From contig NZ_CP100000.1 in NCBI RefSeq assembly GCF_024138165.1, positions 1,178,001 through 1,242,000 on the forward strand: 64,000 bases of DNA, read 5' to 3'. The notes under the pieces were generated by a model, which saw only the letters and a program-made list of their open reading frames with translations, had not been told where the DNA came from and ran no database searches. Below are positions 1-7,379 of this stretch, piece by piece (positions within the stretch are counted from its first letter, which is position 1; every line of letters begins with the position of its first letter). The DNA comes from Halorussus vallis. Its GTDB lineage: Archaea; Halobacteriota; Halobacteria; Halobacteriales; Haladaptataceae. The translations under genes were made by a program, and so were the position numbers.

Positions 1-1998
1 CTGGTGGTCGCCGACCAGCACGAAGCGGTCGGCGAGGTTCACCGCGGCGAGCGTCGCGGGTTCGGTGAGCTGAGAGGCCTCGTCGACCAGCGCGGCGTCG
101 AAGTGCTGTTCGCGCATGATTCGCGAACCGCACGTGGCGGTGGTGGCGGCGACCACGCTCGCGACCCGGAGTTCGGCGACGCGCTCGCCGGGGTCGCCAG
201 CGCGTTCGAGCCGAAGGTCCTGCATGTCCTCGCGGACGCCGTTCTCGGTGCCGACGCGCACGATGTCCTCGAATCCCTGGTCGCGCAGGGCTTCGAGCGC
301 GTTGTCGACCGCGCGGTTAGTGAACGCCGACAGCAGGACGCGTTCGCCCTGCTCGACCATCGCCCGGATGGTCCGCGCGATGGTGTAGGTCTTGCCCGTG
401 CCCGGAGGGCCGTGGACCAGCGCGAAGTCCTCGGCGTTGGTCGCGAGATTCACGGCGGCGTTCTGGGCCTCGTTGTTGTCGATGTAGATCGTCTCGCCGT
501 CCCCGAACTCGGGGTCGGCGCGCTCGAACAGCACGTCCTTGCGCCGCTGGTCGCCCTTGAGCAGGAAGTCGTGGAGCGCGGTGAGCATCCGGTCGGCCGA
601 GAGCTCAGAGGGGTAGACGTCGAGTCGCCGGAGTTCGACCGGTTCGTCGGCCGTGACGACCACCTCGTCGCCCAGCTTTCGGACGCGGGCCATCTCGGCG
701 TGGCCCCCGATGGGGTCGCCGTCGCTCGCCAGCACCACGTCGCCCTCCCGAATCTTCGAAACCGCTTCGTCGGTCCGGTTGGCACGTAGCTCCCAGCGAC
801 CGCCTTCGATCTGGCGTTGGCCCGCGGGTTCGAGTCCGATGAGCGCTCGGTCGTCGTCGGCACGCTCGGCGGCGGTCTGCTCCCAGAGTTTGGCGTACTC
901 CTTGTGGGTCGCCCCGCGCTCCTCCTCGATGGCGCGGTAGATGCGGTCGAAGTACTCGCGTTCTTCCTCGGGAATCGCCTCGCCGATCTGGCCGGCCTTC
1001 GACTCCTGATCGAGGCGCCCCGAGACGACCATGCAGGTGTCCTGCTCGAAGCAGTACTCGCAGGTGGCGTCGGCCTCGTAGCCCGTCGGAATCCCGGAGT
1101 CGAACTCCATCGCGGCGATCTCGTTTCTGGTCCGCACCACGAACTTCAGCAGGCCGTCGCCCATCGAGAACTCCTTGGCCGGCGAGAGGTCGCCGCTCTC
1201 CTCGGTCCGGTCGAGCGCGGAGTTCTTGGTGTACAGCAGGGTGCCGGTATCGACCGGAACGCCGCGTTCGCGGAGGAGTAACCCGTAACACGCCGCCTGA
1301 ATCTTGTCCTGGAACCGGGGGTCGCGCTTGAGATTCTTGCCAGTCTTGAGTTCGACGGGCATCCCGCGCCGGAGCGCGTCGGCCCGGCCCTTGATGCCGA
1401 ACGTCTCGCTGATGAGCAGTTGCTCGCTCCGCCAGTCGTCCTCCTCGGTGAGCGCGCCCTGCTGGAGCCACCCCTCGATGGCCTTTGCGTTCTGGCGCAC
1501 CTCGTCGGCGACGTCGTCGCGCTCGCGGCCCAGCAAGCCGAGTTGGAGGCCGGCCTCCTCGACGCGCTCGTCGATGCTCTCGTCGATGTCGCGGTCCCGG
1601 AGCAGGTCGCCGAACACCTCGTGGACGATGGTCCCCTTGACCACCGGGTACTCCAGCGGAATGCCGGAAAGCTTGTTGAGGTAGTACATCCGCGGGCATT
1701 GGACCCACGACCGGATGTCGGTCACGTCCACCAGGAAGGAGGGTTCGACGACGACGTACGACTCCTTGCCGGTCGAGTAGGTCGTCTCGCCGCGGTACTC
1801 GCCCTCGTCGACGTCGGTGACCAGCAGTTCCATTCCGTCTTCGAGGAGTTCGGCCGACTCGGTCCACTTGCCCCACAGCGTCACCCGCTTGGGGCCGTCG
1901 TCCTCGCGGACCGTGACTTCGGCGAGGTCGCTCTCGCCGTACTGCGTGCTGACCGTCCGCGTCTCGGGTTCCCCGACGACCGTACCCCGTACGTTCAC
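1..1998 (-). CDS. Dna2-like nuclease-helicase (Cas4/RecB-type nuclease fused to SF1 helicase), partial
   Basis: The reading frame is open from a GTG at 1998 to the window edge, so the C-terminus is missing; 666 residues are visible. A short beta-rich, OB-like N-terminus (about residues 1-85, with VTLWGKW) is followed by a PD-(D/E)xK nuclease module (GRADAL then VELKTGK) carrying a Cas4/AddB-style cysteine set: WVQCPRM near residue 98 and later CEYCFEQDTC, typical iron-sulfur ligands. The helicase follows, with Walker A GPPGTGKT encoded around 392-415 and the motif II sequence VDEAS near 95. Family knowledge: Dna2-type proteins process flaps and resected ends during replication and repair. A T-rich TATA-like stretch at 2021-2030 sits about 27 nt before the GTG, which fits a leaderless transcript. 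Its position beside orc1 and an origin supports a replication or repair role, but that is inference. Confidence 0.88.
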   Translation of the reverse strand, partial: MNVRGTVVGEPETRTVSTQYGESDLAEVTVREDDGPKRVTLWGKWTESAELLEDGMELLVTDVDEGEYRGETTYSTGKESYVVVEPSFLVDVTDIRSWVQCPRMYYLNKLSGIPLEYPVVKGTIVHEVFGDLLRDRDIDESIDERVEEAGLQLGLLGRERDDVADEVRQNAKAIEGWLQQGALTEEDDWRSEQLLISETFGIKGRADALRRGMPVELKTGKNLKRDPRFQDKIQAACYGLLLRERGVPVDTGTLLYTKNSALDRTEESGDLSPAKEFSMGDGLLKFVVRTRNEIAAMEFDSGIPTGYEADATCEYCFEQDTCMVVSGRLDQESKAGQIGEAIPEEEREYFDRIYRAIEEERGATHKEYAKLWEQTAAERADDDRALIGLEPAGQRQIEGGRWELRANRTDEAVSKIREGDVVLASDGDPIGGHAEMARVRKLGDEVVVTADEPVELRRLDVYPSELSADRMLTALHDFLLKGDQRRKDVLFERADPEFGDGETIYIDNNEAQNAAVNLATNAEDFALVHGPPGTGKTYTIARTIRAMVEQGERVLLSAFTNRAVDNALEALRDQGFEDIVRVGTENGVREDMQDLRLERAGDPGERVAELRVASVVAATTATCGSRIMREQHFDAALVDEASQLTEPATLAAVNLADRFVLVGDHQ

Positions 1999-2228
1999 GA
2001 GAGGGTGGTAGCCGCCCCCGGTAGAAAAACCCTCGCGGTCGCGGGTGAAAGTGAAACGTGCAGAGAGAACCCGAAGCAACTCGACCTCGAAAGCGACGCG
2101 CTGACGCGGCGTGCCGCGTCAGCGCGGGGCGCAAGGTGACACCCACCACCAGAGACTGCCAGTGCCACGTTCCACCGGTAAGCTCGGTGAGACGTTCAGC
2201 AGCGAGCGCCCTTCCGACTAACTGACGG

Positions 2229-2359
2229 GTGGGACTGAAAGGGGCCGCCCGCTCGCGTTTACCGTGGTCGCCTCAGTGACCTCTATTCGAGGAGGGCCGG
2301 AGGCCCGACTGGAATATGTCGCTGAGCGACCGCGAGCGGGCAGGGGCTTTCGAGGCGGT
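2229..2359 (+). ncRNA. Structured repeat element, copy A (candidate RNA or intergenic repeat)
   Basis: The ends are conserved with a second copy at 31629-31755 on the other strand: a left end GGGACTGAAAGGGGCC then GCCCGCTCGCG, and a right end CGCGAGCGGGC then GGGGCTTTC. The ends pair (GAAAG with CTTTC, GCCCGCTCGCG with CGCGAGCGGGC). Inside, GGTCGCCTCAGTGAC at 2267-2281 pairs with GTCGCTGAGCGACC at 2318-2331, and GGGCC/GGCCC forms a hairpin near 2294-2306. The inner helix sequence differs in copy B but still pairs. It may be an RNA or a mobile palindromic element; no function is known to me. Confidence 0.6.
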
Positions 2360-2458
2360 CAGAGTCTTAGTTACGGTAATCATCGCAGTTCGTGATGGCG
2401 TGAGGGACGTGTTCGGGACTACATCGAATCGAGAGGGAGGAGGAGAACAGAAAATCTC
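2360..2458. other. Remainder of helicase-orc1 intergenic region
   Basis: Together with 1999-2228 this is the non-coding sequence flanking repeat element copy A. I see no convincing open reading frame or RNA gene here apart from the element itself. Confidence 0.5.
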
Positions 2459-3688
2459 CTAAATCCCTAGGTCCGCAATCCGAGAGTCCCGGTTCAGCAC
2501 CTTCTTGACGATTTCGGGCTCTTCGAGCAGGCGGTGCATCGTGTGTACCCCGCGTCCTCGGCCCCGACCCCGCGTCTCGGAGTTGATGACGTTGAGGAAG
2601 TCCTGCTCTTGAAGAATCTCCTGGACGCGGCGCTCCGAGAGGGCGTCCATGTCGAGTTCGCGGGCGATGGTCTGGTACTGCTTGTATATCTGCTGGGTCG
2701 GGAACTGCTCCTGATGGCGGTTCTCGGTGAGTACCGTGAGCGCCAGCAGGATGGCCTTCGCCTGGGTCGGCGCGCCCTCGATTAGTTCGGCGAAGCGGTC
2801 GGCCTCGGTCTTCTCCTTGGCGGCGTAGACGTGGTGTTCGGTTACCTCGGTGTCGTCGTCCTTGGTCGCGATGCGGCCCGCGTTCCGGAGGATGTCGATG
2901 GCCTTGCGGGCGTCGCCGTGTTCCTGGGCGGCGAGCGCGGCGGTGAGCGGGATGGCGTCGTCCGAGAGCACGCCGTCGCGGAAGGCGTCGGCGCGGTTCT
3001 GGAGGATGTCGATGAGTTGGTGGGCGTCGTAGGGCGGGAAGACCAGTTCGTCGTGGGCGAAACTCGACTTGACGCGCTCGTTGAGTTCGTCGGGGAAGTC
3101 TATCTTGTTCGAGATGCCGACGATGCCGATAGTCGAGTCGGTGATGCGGCGATTCTCGCCGGCCCGTGAGAGTTTCCGGAGCACCTCGTCGTCCTCCAGC
3201 ATGTCTATCTCGTCGAGGATGACGATGGTGACGTCGCTGGAGGTGTCGATGATGCGCCAGAGGCGGTCGTAGTAGTCGCCCGTGCCGAGGCCGCGCTGGG
3301 GGACCGTGATGCCCGTCTCGTTCGAGTCGTTTAGTTGGCGGCCGATCGTCTTGATGACCGACGCCTCGGTGGTCTGTTCGCCGCAGTCGATGAAGGCGGT
3401 CCGGACCCGGACGTCCTCGCGGCGGGCCTCGTCCTCGACGCGCCGGGAGACGCTTCGGGAGATGAGCGACTTGCCGGTGCCGGTCTTGCCGAAGATGAAC
3501 AGGTGGGTCGGCTCTTGGCCGAAGATGGCGGGGTTCAGCGCCTCGGCGACCTTCTGCATGTGCTCGTCGCGGCCCACGATTCGGTTCGGGCCGGGCAAGT
3601 GGGAGATGCGCAGCAGGTCCTCGTCCGCGAAGATCGGTTCGTCGTAGCGAAAGAGAGGGTCGCGTTCGACTGTCTCGTCGGAAACCAT
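2459..3688 (-). CDS. orc1: Orc1/Cdc6 family replication initiator
   Basis: This is an AAA+ origin-binding protein of 409 residues. Walker A GKTGTGKS lies at residues 67-74, and Walker B ending in DEID lies at about 159-162. A sensor-type region follows, then a C-terminal winged-helix domain that contains an Arg/Gly run (TRGRGRGRG) near the end. The start at 3688 (MVSDETVERD) is preferred over longer in-frame options because a TTTATAT box at 3714-3722 lies about 28 nt upstream and the extra N-terminal residues look non-coding. Family knowledge: archaeal Orc1/Cdc6 proteins bind origin recognition boxes and load the MCM helicase. The gene faces away from the repeat-rich region at 3730-4502, which is the usual initiator-origin arrangement. 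Which paralogue this is cannot be told from the sequence. Confidence 0.96.
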   Translation of the reverse strand: MVSDETVERDPLFRYDEPIFADEDLLRISHLPGPNRIVGRDEHMQKVAEALNPAIFGQEPTHLFIFGKTGTGKSLISRSVSRRVEDEARREDVRVRTAFIDCGEQTTEASVIKTIGRQLNDSNETGITVPQRGLGTGDYYDRLWRIIDTSSDVTIVILDEIDMLEDDEVLRKLSRAGENRRITDSTIGIVGISNKIDFPDELNERVKSSFAHDELVFPPYDAHQLIDILQNRADAFRDGVLSDDAIPLTAALAAQEHGDARKAIDILRNAGRIATKDDDTEVTEHHVYAAKEKTEADRFAELIEGAPTQAKAILLALTVLTENRHQEQFPTQQIYKQYQTIARELDMDALSERRVQEILQEQDFLNVINSETRGRGRGRGVHTMHRLLEEPEIVKKVLNRDSRIADLGI

Positions 3689-3712
3689 CGGTCGCCCGAG
3701 TTTTCGCGCTCC

Positions 3713-3723
3713 CGGATATAAAG
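3713..3723 (-). promoter_or_regulatory. TATA box of orc1
   Basis: The reverse strand reads CCTTTATATCC about 27-30 nt before the ATG at 3688. This spacing is typical of leaderless haloarchaeal transcripts. It lies directly beside the first origin repeat, so initiator binding could also repress the gene (inference). Confidence 0.7.
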
Positions 3724-3729
3724 GTAGGG

Positions 3730-3886
3730 GGGACCGTCGCGGATGTATCTCGGTACCGAATCGATACTGGACGCGGTATCCGGCGCGTCTGGGTGAGTCG
3801 GGCGCTTGGACCACCGTCGCGGATGTTCTGGCCGGACCCGGGGCAGCGGTGTTCCCGGGGACGGACACCAATGTCGCGTATGTAAG
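3730..3886 (+). repeat. ORB-like repeats 1-3 (left of AT-rich tract)
   Basis: There are three plus-strand copies: 3730-3748 (GGACCGTCGCGGATGTAT), 3807-3827 (GGACCACCGTCGCGGATGTT) and 3863-3886 (GGACACCA then GTCGCGTATGTAAG). The first two share the exact core CCGTCGCGGATGT; the third differs by one base in GCGTATG. Confidence 0.75.
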
Positions 3887-3904
3887 GGGACTCGCCGTGG
3901 GTGA

Positions 3905-4120
3905 GTCCGAGGCGAGGGTAGTAAGCGAGTTAGAGGGAAATGATTGGGAGTAGAGACGGTGAATAGAAACTGTGACTGGAGAGACTAGTGGTTAACGAGT
4001 ATAGGTTGACGAGTAGAGATAGTAAGTGAAGACTATCGAAACGAGAAAAGGAGGGAAAGACGAGTGAGAAGAGGAAAGAATGAAGAAAACGATGAAAAGA
4101 GTGAAATCAGATGTAGTCGA
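3905..4120. other. AT-rich purine-biased tract, candidate DNA unwinding element
   Basis: In an otherwise GC-rich window this stretch is rich in A and G on the plus strand (for example AGAAAAGGAGGGAAAGACG and GAATGAAGAAAACGATG). It is flanked on both sides by the ORB-like repeats. No credible coding frame crosses it. Confidence 0.65.
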
Positions 4121-4127
4121 GGGTGGC

Positions 4128-4206
4128 GGACACACACCACTGTCGCGTCTGTAAGACAGAAGGAGGCTAGCTAGTCGTCGTCCACACACCAGTCTCGCGG
4201 TTGTAA
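4128..4206 (+). repeat. ORB-like repeats 4-5 (right edge of AT-rich tract)
   Basis: There are two plus-strand copies: 4128-4155 (GGACACACACCACTG then TCGCGTCTGTAAG) and 4180-4206 (GTCCACACACCAG then TCTCGCGGTTGTAAA). They have the longer ACACACCA left half. Confidence 0.75.
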
Positions 4207-4302
4207 ATCTCGTCTTTTCCCCGGTTTTGGACGGTGCTCGTCCGATTTCACTTCTATCACCCGCGAACCGGACGCTTGACGACTCGTTCTAGGTCGATTA
4301 CG

Positions 4303-4502
4303 CTTACATCCGCGATGGTGGTGTCCCCGCGAGAGAGACGCCGATTACCTCGCGAAGCTCCGTAGAACCGGATTTCGACTGCGTACCACCCCGTTCGTCC
4401 GGCTATCTTTCGGGAGCGGCGCTACGAATCTATCGTCGGAGACGTTCGGTCACCCCTCCCGGGGGTACCGTCTCGGCTTACATCCGCGACGGTGGTGTGT
4501 CC
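4303..4502 (-). repeat. ORB-like repeats 6-7 (inverted)
   Basis: There are two minus-strand copies: 4303-4326 and 4477-4502. On plus both read CTTACATCCGCGA then GGTGGTGT; the second has GGTGGTGTGTCC. They are the closest to each other of the set and have the opposite orientation to copies 1-5. Confidence 0.78.
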
Positions 4503-4685
4503 CCGCGAGCGGGCGTCCCAGAACACTCGTCCCCGAAGAGTCACGGAACACTATCTGCGAAGGACCACGAGACAACCAACCCCGGAAGACGAAGTCCAAA
4601 CCGAACGCCCATCGACCGGAAACGGGCCGCGCCGAGGAACGCCGCCGGCAGAAAGATTTTGTCGGCACGGACCCAACTTCGAGGA

Positions 4686-5639
4686 GTGAGCCTCTACCGT
4701 AGCGTCCGGGCGATCGCCGAGTCCTCGGGCACCGGCCCCATCGACTGGACGGCCGTGGCCGAGGCCGCCAAGGCGTCGACCGACCCCGGGTCCCTGGAGT
4801 TGACGGCGGCCGAACGCGACGGGTACGCCTCCGATGTCCGGGACGCTCGTGCCCGCGTTCGCGAGGTTTCCGGCGCGGAGTTCGACGTCCCGAACACCAT
4901 CGAGGTCCAGAATCGCCACCACTGGATAGACGCCAACATCGACACCTTCCGGCGGGTGATGACCCCGCTCGAAGAGCACGGCCCGCCGGTTCTGCCGGGC
5001 GTCTCGCGCACCATCAACACCGGCACGATGTCGGTGATGCTGTCGGTGCTGGCCAAGAACGTCCTCGGCCAGTACGATCCGCTTCTGCTCGCGGAGGGCG
5101 ACGAGCACGCGCTGTACTTCGTCCGGCCGAACATCCAGCGCATCGCCGACGCGCTGGCGGTCGACTACGACCGCTTCCGGCGGTGGATCGCGTTCCACGA
5201 GGTCACCCACGCCGCAGAGTTCGGCGCGGCCCCGTGGCTCTCCAAACACCTCGAATCGCGCATGGAGGCGGGCATCGAGGCGCTGGCCCACGGCGGCATC
5301 GACCGCAAGGCGTTCCGCGAACTCGACGCCGCCATGACCGCCGTCGAGGGGTACGCCGAACTGCTGATGGACGGTGCGTTCGACGACGAGTACGCCGACC
5401 TCCGCGAGAAGATGGAAGAGCGCCGGCGGTCTCAGGACCCCCTCTCGAAACTTCTCCGGCGGATGCTCGGCCTGGGCCTCAAGCGCCGCCAGTACGAGCG
5501 CGGCAAGGCGTTCTTCGACGCGGTGGCGGCCGAGCGCGGCATCGAGGGTGCGAGTCGAGTCTGGGACCGCCCGGAGAACCTGCCGACCGACGCAGAGCTA
5601 GACGAACCCCGGCGATGGCTCGCGCGAGTGAGTCCGTAA
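4686..5639 (+). CDS. Zincin-like metalloprotein (zinc-dependent protease-like, F420-associated family)
   Basis: The protein has 317 residues. The central HEVTHAAEF is an HExxH zinc motif, followed by helical sequence and a conserved glutamate region (AVEGYAELLMDG). This matches the zincin_2 / DUF2342-type family found in actinobacteria and haloarchaea, often labelled coenzyme F420 biosynthesis-associated; substrate and true activity are unknown. The GTG at 4686 (VSLYRSVRAI) is chosen because the upstream frame (Ser/Pro/Arg-rich) runs into the last origin repeat and looks non-coding, and because an AT-rich box near 4653-4660 lies about 30 nt upstream. It is the first gene on the right side of the putative origin. 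Confidence 0.8.
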   Translation: MSLYRSVRAIAESSGTGPIDWTAVAEAAKASTDPGSLELTAAERDGYASDVRDARARVREVSGAEFDVPNTIEVQNRHHWIDANIDTFRRVMTPLEEHGPPVLPGVSRTINTGTMSVMLSVLAKNVLGQYDPLLLAEGDEHALYFVRPNIQRIADALAVDYDRFRRWIAFHEVTHAAEFGAAPWLSKHLESRMEAGIEALAHGGIDRKAFRELDAAMTAVEGYAELLMDGAFDDEYADLREKMEERRRSQDPLSKLLRRMLGLGLKRRQYERGKAFFDAVAAERGIEGASRVWDRPENLPTDAELDEPRRWLARVSP

Positions 5640-5773
5640 GGTTCGTTTCGCCACGTTCTCGGGCCGCAAAGCCCTCACACTGCAACCCTCCCACCGCCAA
5701 GCCCTCCACCGTCACGTTTTGATACCTCGTCTACCGTTTTCGGGCGAACCACGGTTATACGAGCCGAATCAGA

Positions 5774-5959
5774 CTACAGAATCCAGGAGAGGTAGGCAAG
5801 GAGTATCGCCCCGACGACCAACCCGGCGACGGCCGCGCCCGCGACCTCCAGCAGCGACCCGCCCCCGGACAGGGTGATGAGTGCCGCCGACGCGCCGACC
5901 AGCAGGACGACGGCCGCCTTCAGTCGGTTCATCGCGGCGGTTTTGTCCTCGTCGGACAT
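5774..5959 (-). CDS. Small two-segment membrane protein, unknown function
   Basis: The protein has 61 residues: an acidic N-terminus (MSDEDKTAAM) and then two hydrophobic segments (AAVVLLVGASAALITLS and VAGAAVAGLVVGAILLAYL). An upstream in-frame ATG at 5971 would add four residues. It lies just downstream of a short acidic frame on the same strand (5974-6057), and the two may share one transcript. I do not recognise a family. Confidence 0.6.
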   Translation of the reverse strand: MSDEDKTAAMNRLKAAVVLLVGASAALITLSGGGSLLEVAGAAVAGLVVGAILLAYLSWIL

Positions 5960-5973
5960 CGGCCCGACCATGC

Positions 5974-6057
5974 TTAGCGCTCTGTGGGGACGTCGTGCGG
6001 CTCCGGTCCCGCGGCCATCTCCGTCTCGCCGTCCTCGACTCCGCCGGGTGCGCTCAT
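5974..6057 (-). CDS. Possible 27-residue acidic small protein
   Basis: The frame runs from ATG at 6057 to TAA at 5974 and encodes a hydrophilic Glu/Pro/Gly-rich peptide (MSAPGGVEDGETEM...). An AAACTTAAG box at about 6080-6090 sits near 28 nt upstream, as in leaderless genes. The stop lies two to three bases from the next start at 5971, or about 15 nt before 5959. It may be a real small gene or just a leader of the membrane gene. Confidence 0.35.
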   Translation of the reverse strand: MSAPGGVEDGETEMAAGPEPHDVPTER

Positions 6058-6200
6058 GAGTATGGGGTGTGGAGCGACTCGCTTAAGTTTACTCTTGTCG
6101 AGGGTGGGCGTCCGCGGAGGGTCGATACCCCATCGGTTGCGACGACGCTGAGCTCTACAGTACGGGTTTCGGTCCCTGAAAGCATTTACCGTCGGCTGCG

Positions 6201-7025
6201 GTGAACACGACCGTGCCCCGTACACTCCCGCTCGCTCTCGCGTTGGCCGCCCTCCTCGCCCTCGCCGGCTGTCTCGGGGCGTCGGGCGAACCACCGGAAG
6301 CGACTTCGCCCGACGTCTCGTCCGAAACCGACGCGCCGACGGATTCGGTTTCGACGACCACCCGGACCACCGCGTCGGCTCTCGACTGTCCCGACGGGTA
6401 CGACCGGTACCGCGACATCGCCAGAGCGCACGTCGCCGACGAAACCGGCAGTGATCCGGCGAACGTGACGGTCAGAAAGGAATCGATGGTAGACTACCCG
6501 GTCCTCGGCGAGTGCTACTACCACGCGAAAGTACAGAACACCAGAACCGGCGAACTCCACGGCGCGTTCGTCGCCGAGAACGGGACCGTCGTCGACTACG
6601 ACGCGGTCGAAGCCAGGGCAGAGCGCGCCTACGAGCGACGCTACGGGAATCTTAGCCGAGAGCTCTACCGCCGCGTCGGGACGGCCGACGCCGACGAACG
6701 CCTCCCGGTCACGGTCCACGTCGCCGGGATAAACGAGAGCGCGATCGAGCGGACGCTCGACCGAGAAACGCTCACAGACGCCGAGTACAAGGAGGCGCTC
6801 TCGGCCGAACGAGAGCGCCGCGCCGAGAACAAGACGGCGGCGGTCGTCGCCGACATCCGGACGGTCGAAGGCGCGACCGTCGAAGGCCAAGGGTCGCTCC
6901 GCGTCGACGTCACCGCGACGCCGACCGCGATCGAGGAGATTCAGCGCCTCGAAAACGTGACGTGGGTCACACTCCGTCGAGAGACGGCAACGACGACGTA
7001 CGTGAGTAACGACGGGCGTCAGTAA
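6201..7025 (+). CDS. Secreted lipoprotein, unknown function
   Basis: The protein has 274 residues from a GTG start. A hydrophobic signal (LPLALALAALLALAGC) ends in a lipobox, so Cys 24 is the likely lipidation site. A Thr/Ser/Pro-rich spacer follows to about residue 58 (TDAPTDSVSTTTRTTAS), as is common for haloarchaeal cell-surface lipoproteins. The C-terminal 210 residues are hydrophilic and mostly helical, with no motif I recognise; two cysteines (near 63 and 114) might form a disulfide. The 3' end faces a convergent small gene across a 27-bp perfect hairpin. Exported location is well supported; the role is unknown. Confidence 0.75.
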   Translation: MNTTVPRTLPLALALAALLALAGCLGASGEPPEATSPDVSSETDAPTDSVSTTTRTTASALDCPDGYDRYRDIARAHVADETGSDPANVTVRKESMVDYPVLGECYYHAKVQNTRTGELHGAFVAENGTVVDYDAVEARAERAYERRYGNLSRELYRRVGTADADERLPVTVHVAGINESAIERTLDRETLTDAEYKEALSAERERRAENKTAAVVADIRTVEGATVEGQGSLRVDVTATPTAIEEIQRLENVTWVTLRRETATTTYVSNDGRQ

Positions 7026-7107
7026 CCACAGAGAAAGGAACGTGGGACGGCGGTTATCGGCGGAACGCAAGACGATGATTACCAGTCAAACGGAGACGGT
7101 CGCGCCG

Positions 7108-7164
7108 GCCGAGGGGCGTTGAGGGCCGGCGACCGGCGGTCGCCGGCCCTCAACGCCCCTCGGC
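7108..7164. terminator. 27-bp perfect hairpin between convergent genes
   Basis: The arms 7108-7134 and 7138-7164 are perfectly complementary with a GGC loop. The hairpin lies between the stop of the lipoprotein gene (7025) and the stop of the minus-strand small membrane gene (7178), so it could end transcription in both directions. No oligo-T run follows, so termination is an inference from position. Confidence 0.6.
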
Positions 7165-7177
7165 GGTGCTCACGGAC

Positions 7178-7312
7178 TTAACCACTGAGGAGGTGTTCGA
7201 CCGTAGACGGACCTGCGAACGCGATCAAGGTCACGAGACAGCCGAAGACGAACACGAGGACGGCGAGCGCCTTGAGGACACCTTGCCAGTCTTCCCCCAG
7301 ATTTTCTGCCAT
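7178..7312 (-). CDS. 44-residue single-segment membrane protein
   Basis: ATG at 7312 to TAA at 7178 encodes MAENLGEDWQGVL, then a hydrophobic segment (ALAVLVFVFGCLVTLIAFAG) and a short tail. A CTTTATTTC box at about 7340-7350 sits near 30 nt upstream, matching leaderless expression. The length and layout resemble many haloarchaeal small membrane proteins; no family or role is recognised. Confidence 0.6.
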   Translation of the reverse strand: MAENLGEDWQGVLKALAVLVFVFGCLVTLIAFAGPSTVEHLLSG

Positions 7313-7379
7313 ATTCTCTCGTTACGAGTCGCCTATCAGAAATAAAGCTTCGGAGCGCGACCCGCGAGAAGCCACCGTC

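Larger units (their letters stand above)
3730..4502. other. Putative chromosomal replication origin (oriC) next to orc1
   Basis: The interval between orc1 and the next gene carries seven related copies of a motif with best core ACCACCGTCGCGGATGTAAG. Five read on plus (3730, 3807, 3863, 4128, 4180) and two on minus (4303, 4477). They surround an AT-rich, strongly strand-biased purine tract at about 3905-4120. Repeats for the neighbouring Orc1/Cdc6 around a melting region is the standard archaeal origin layout. The motif-to-initiator assignment is inferred from proximity. Confidence 0.82.

Noticed and set aside
605-2149. 514-residue minus-strand frame
   Set aside because: It is an out-of-frame shadow of the helicase-nuclease gene: Arg/Pro/Gly-rich with no family features, whereas the true frame gives Walker and Cas4-like motifs.
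3992-4189. 65-residue minus-strand frame in the AT-rich tract
   Set aside because: It lies in the putative origin, is Ser/Tyr/Phe-rich owing to the purine-biased DNA, and crosses an ORB-like repeat.
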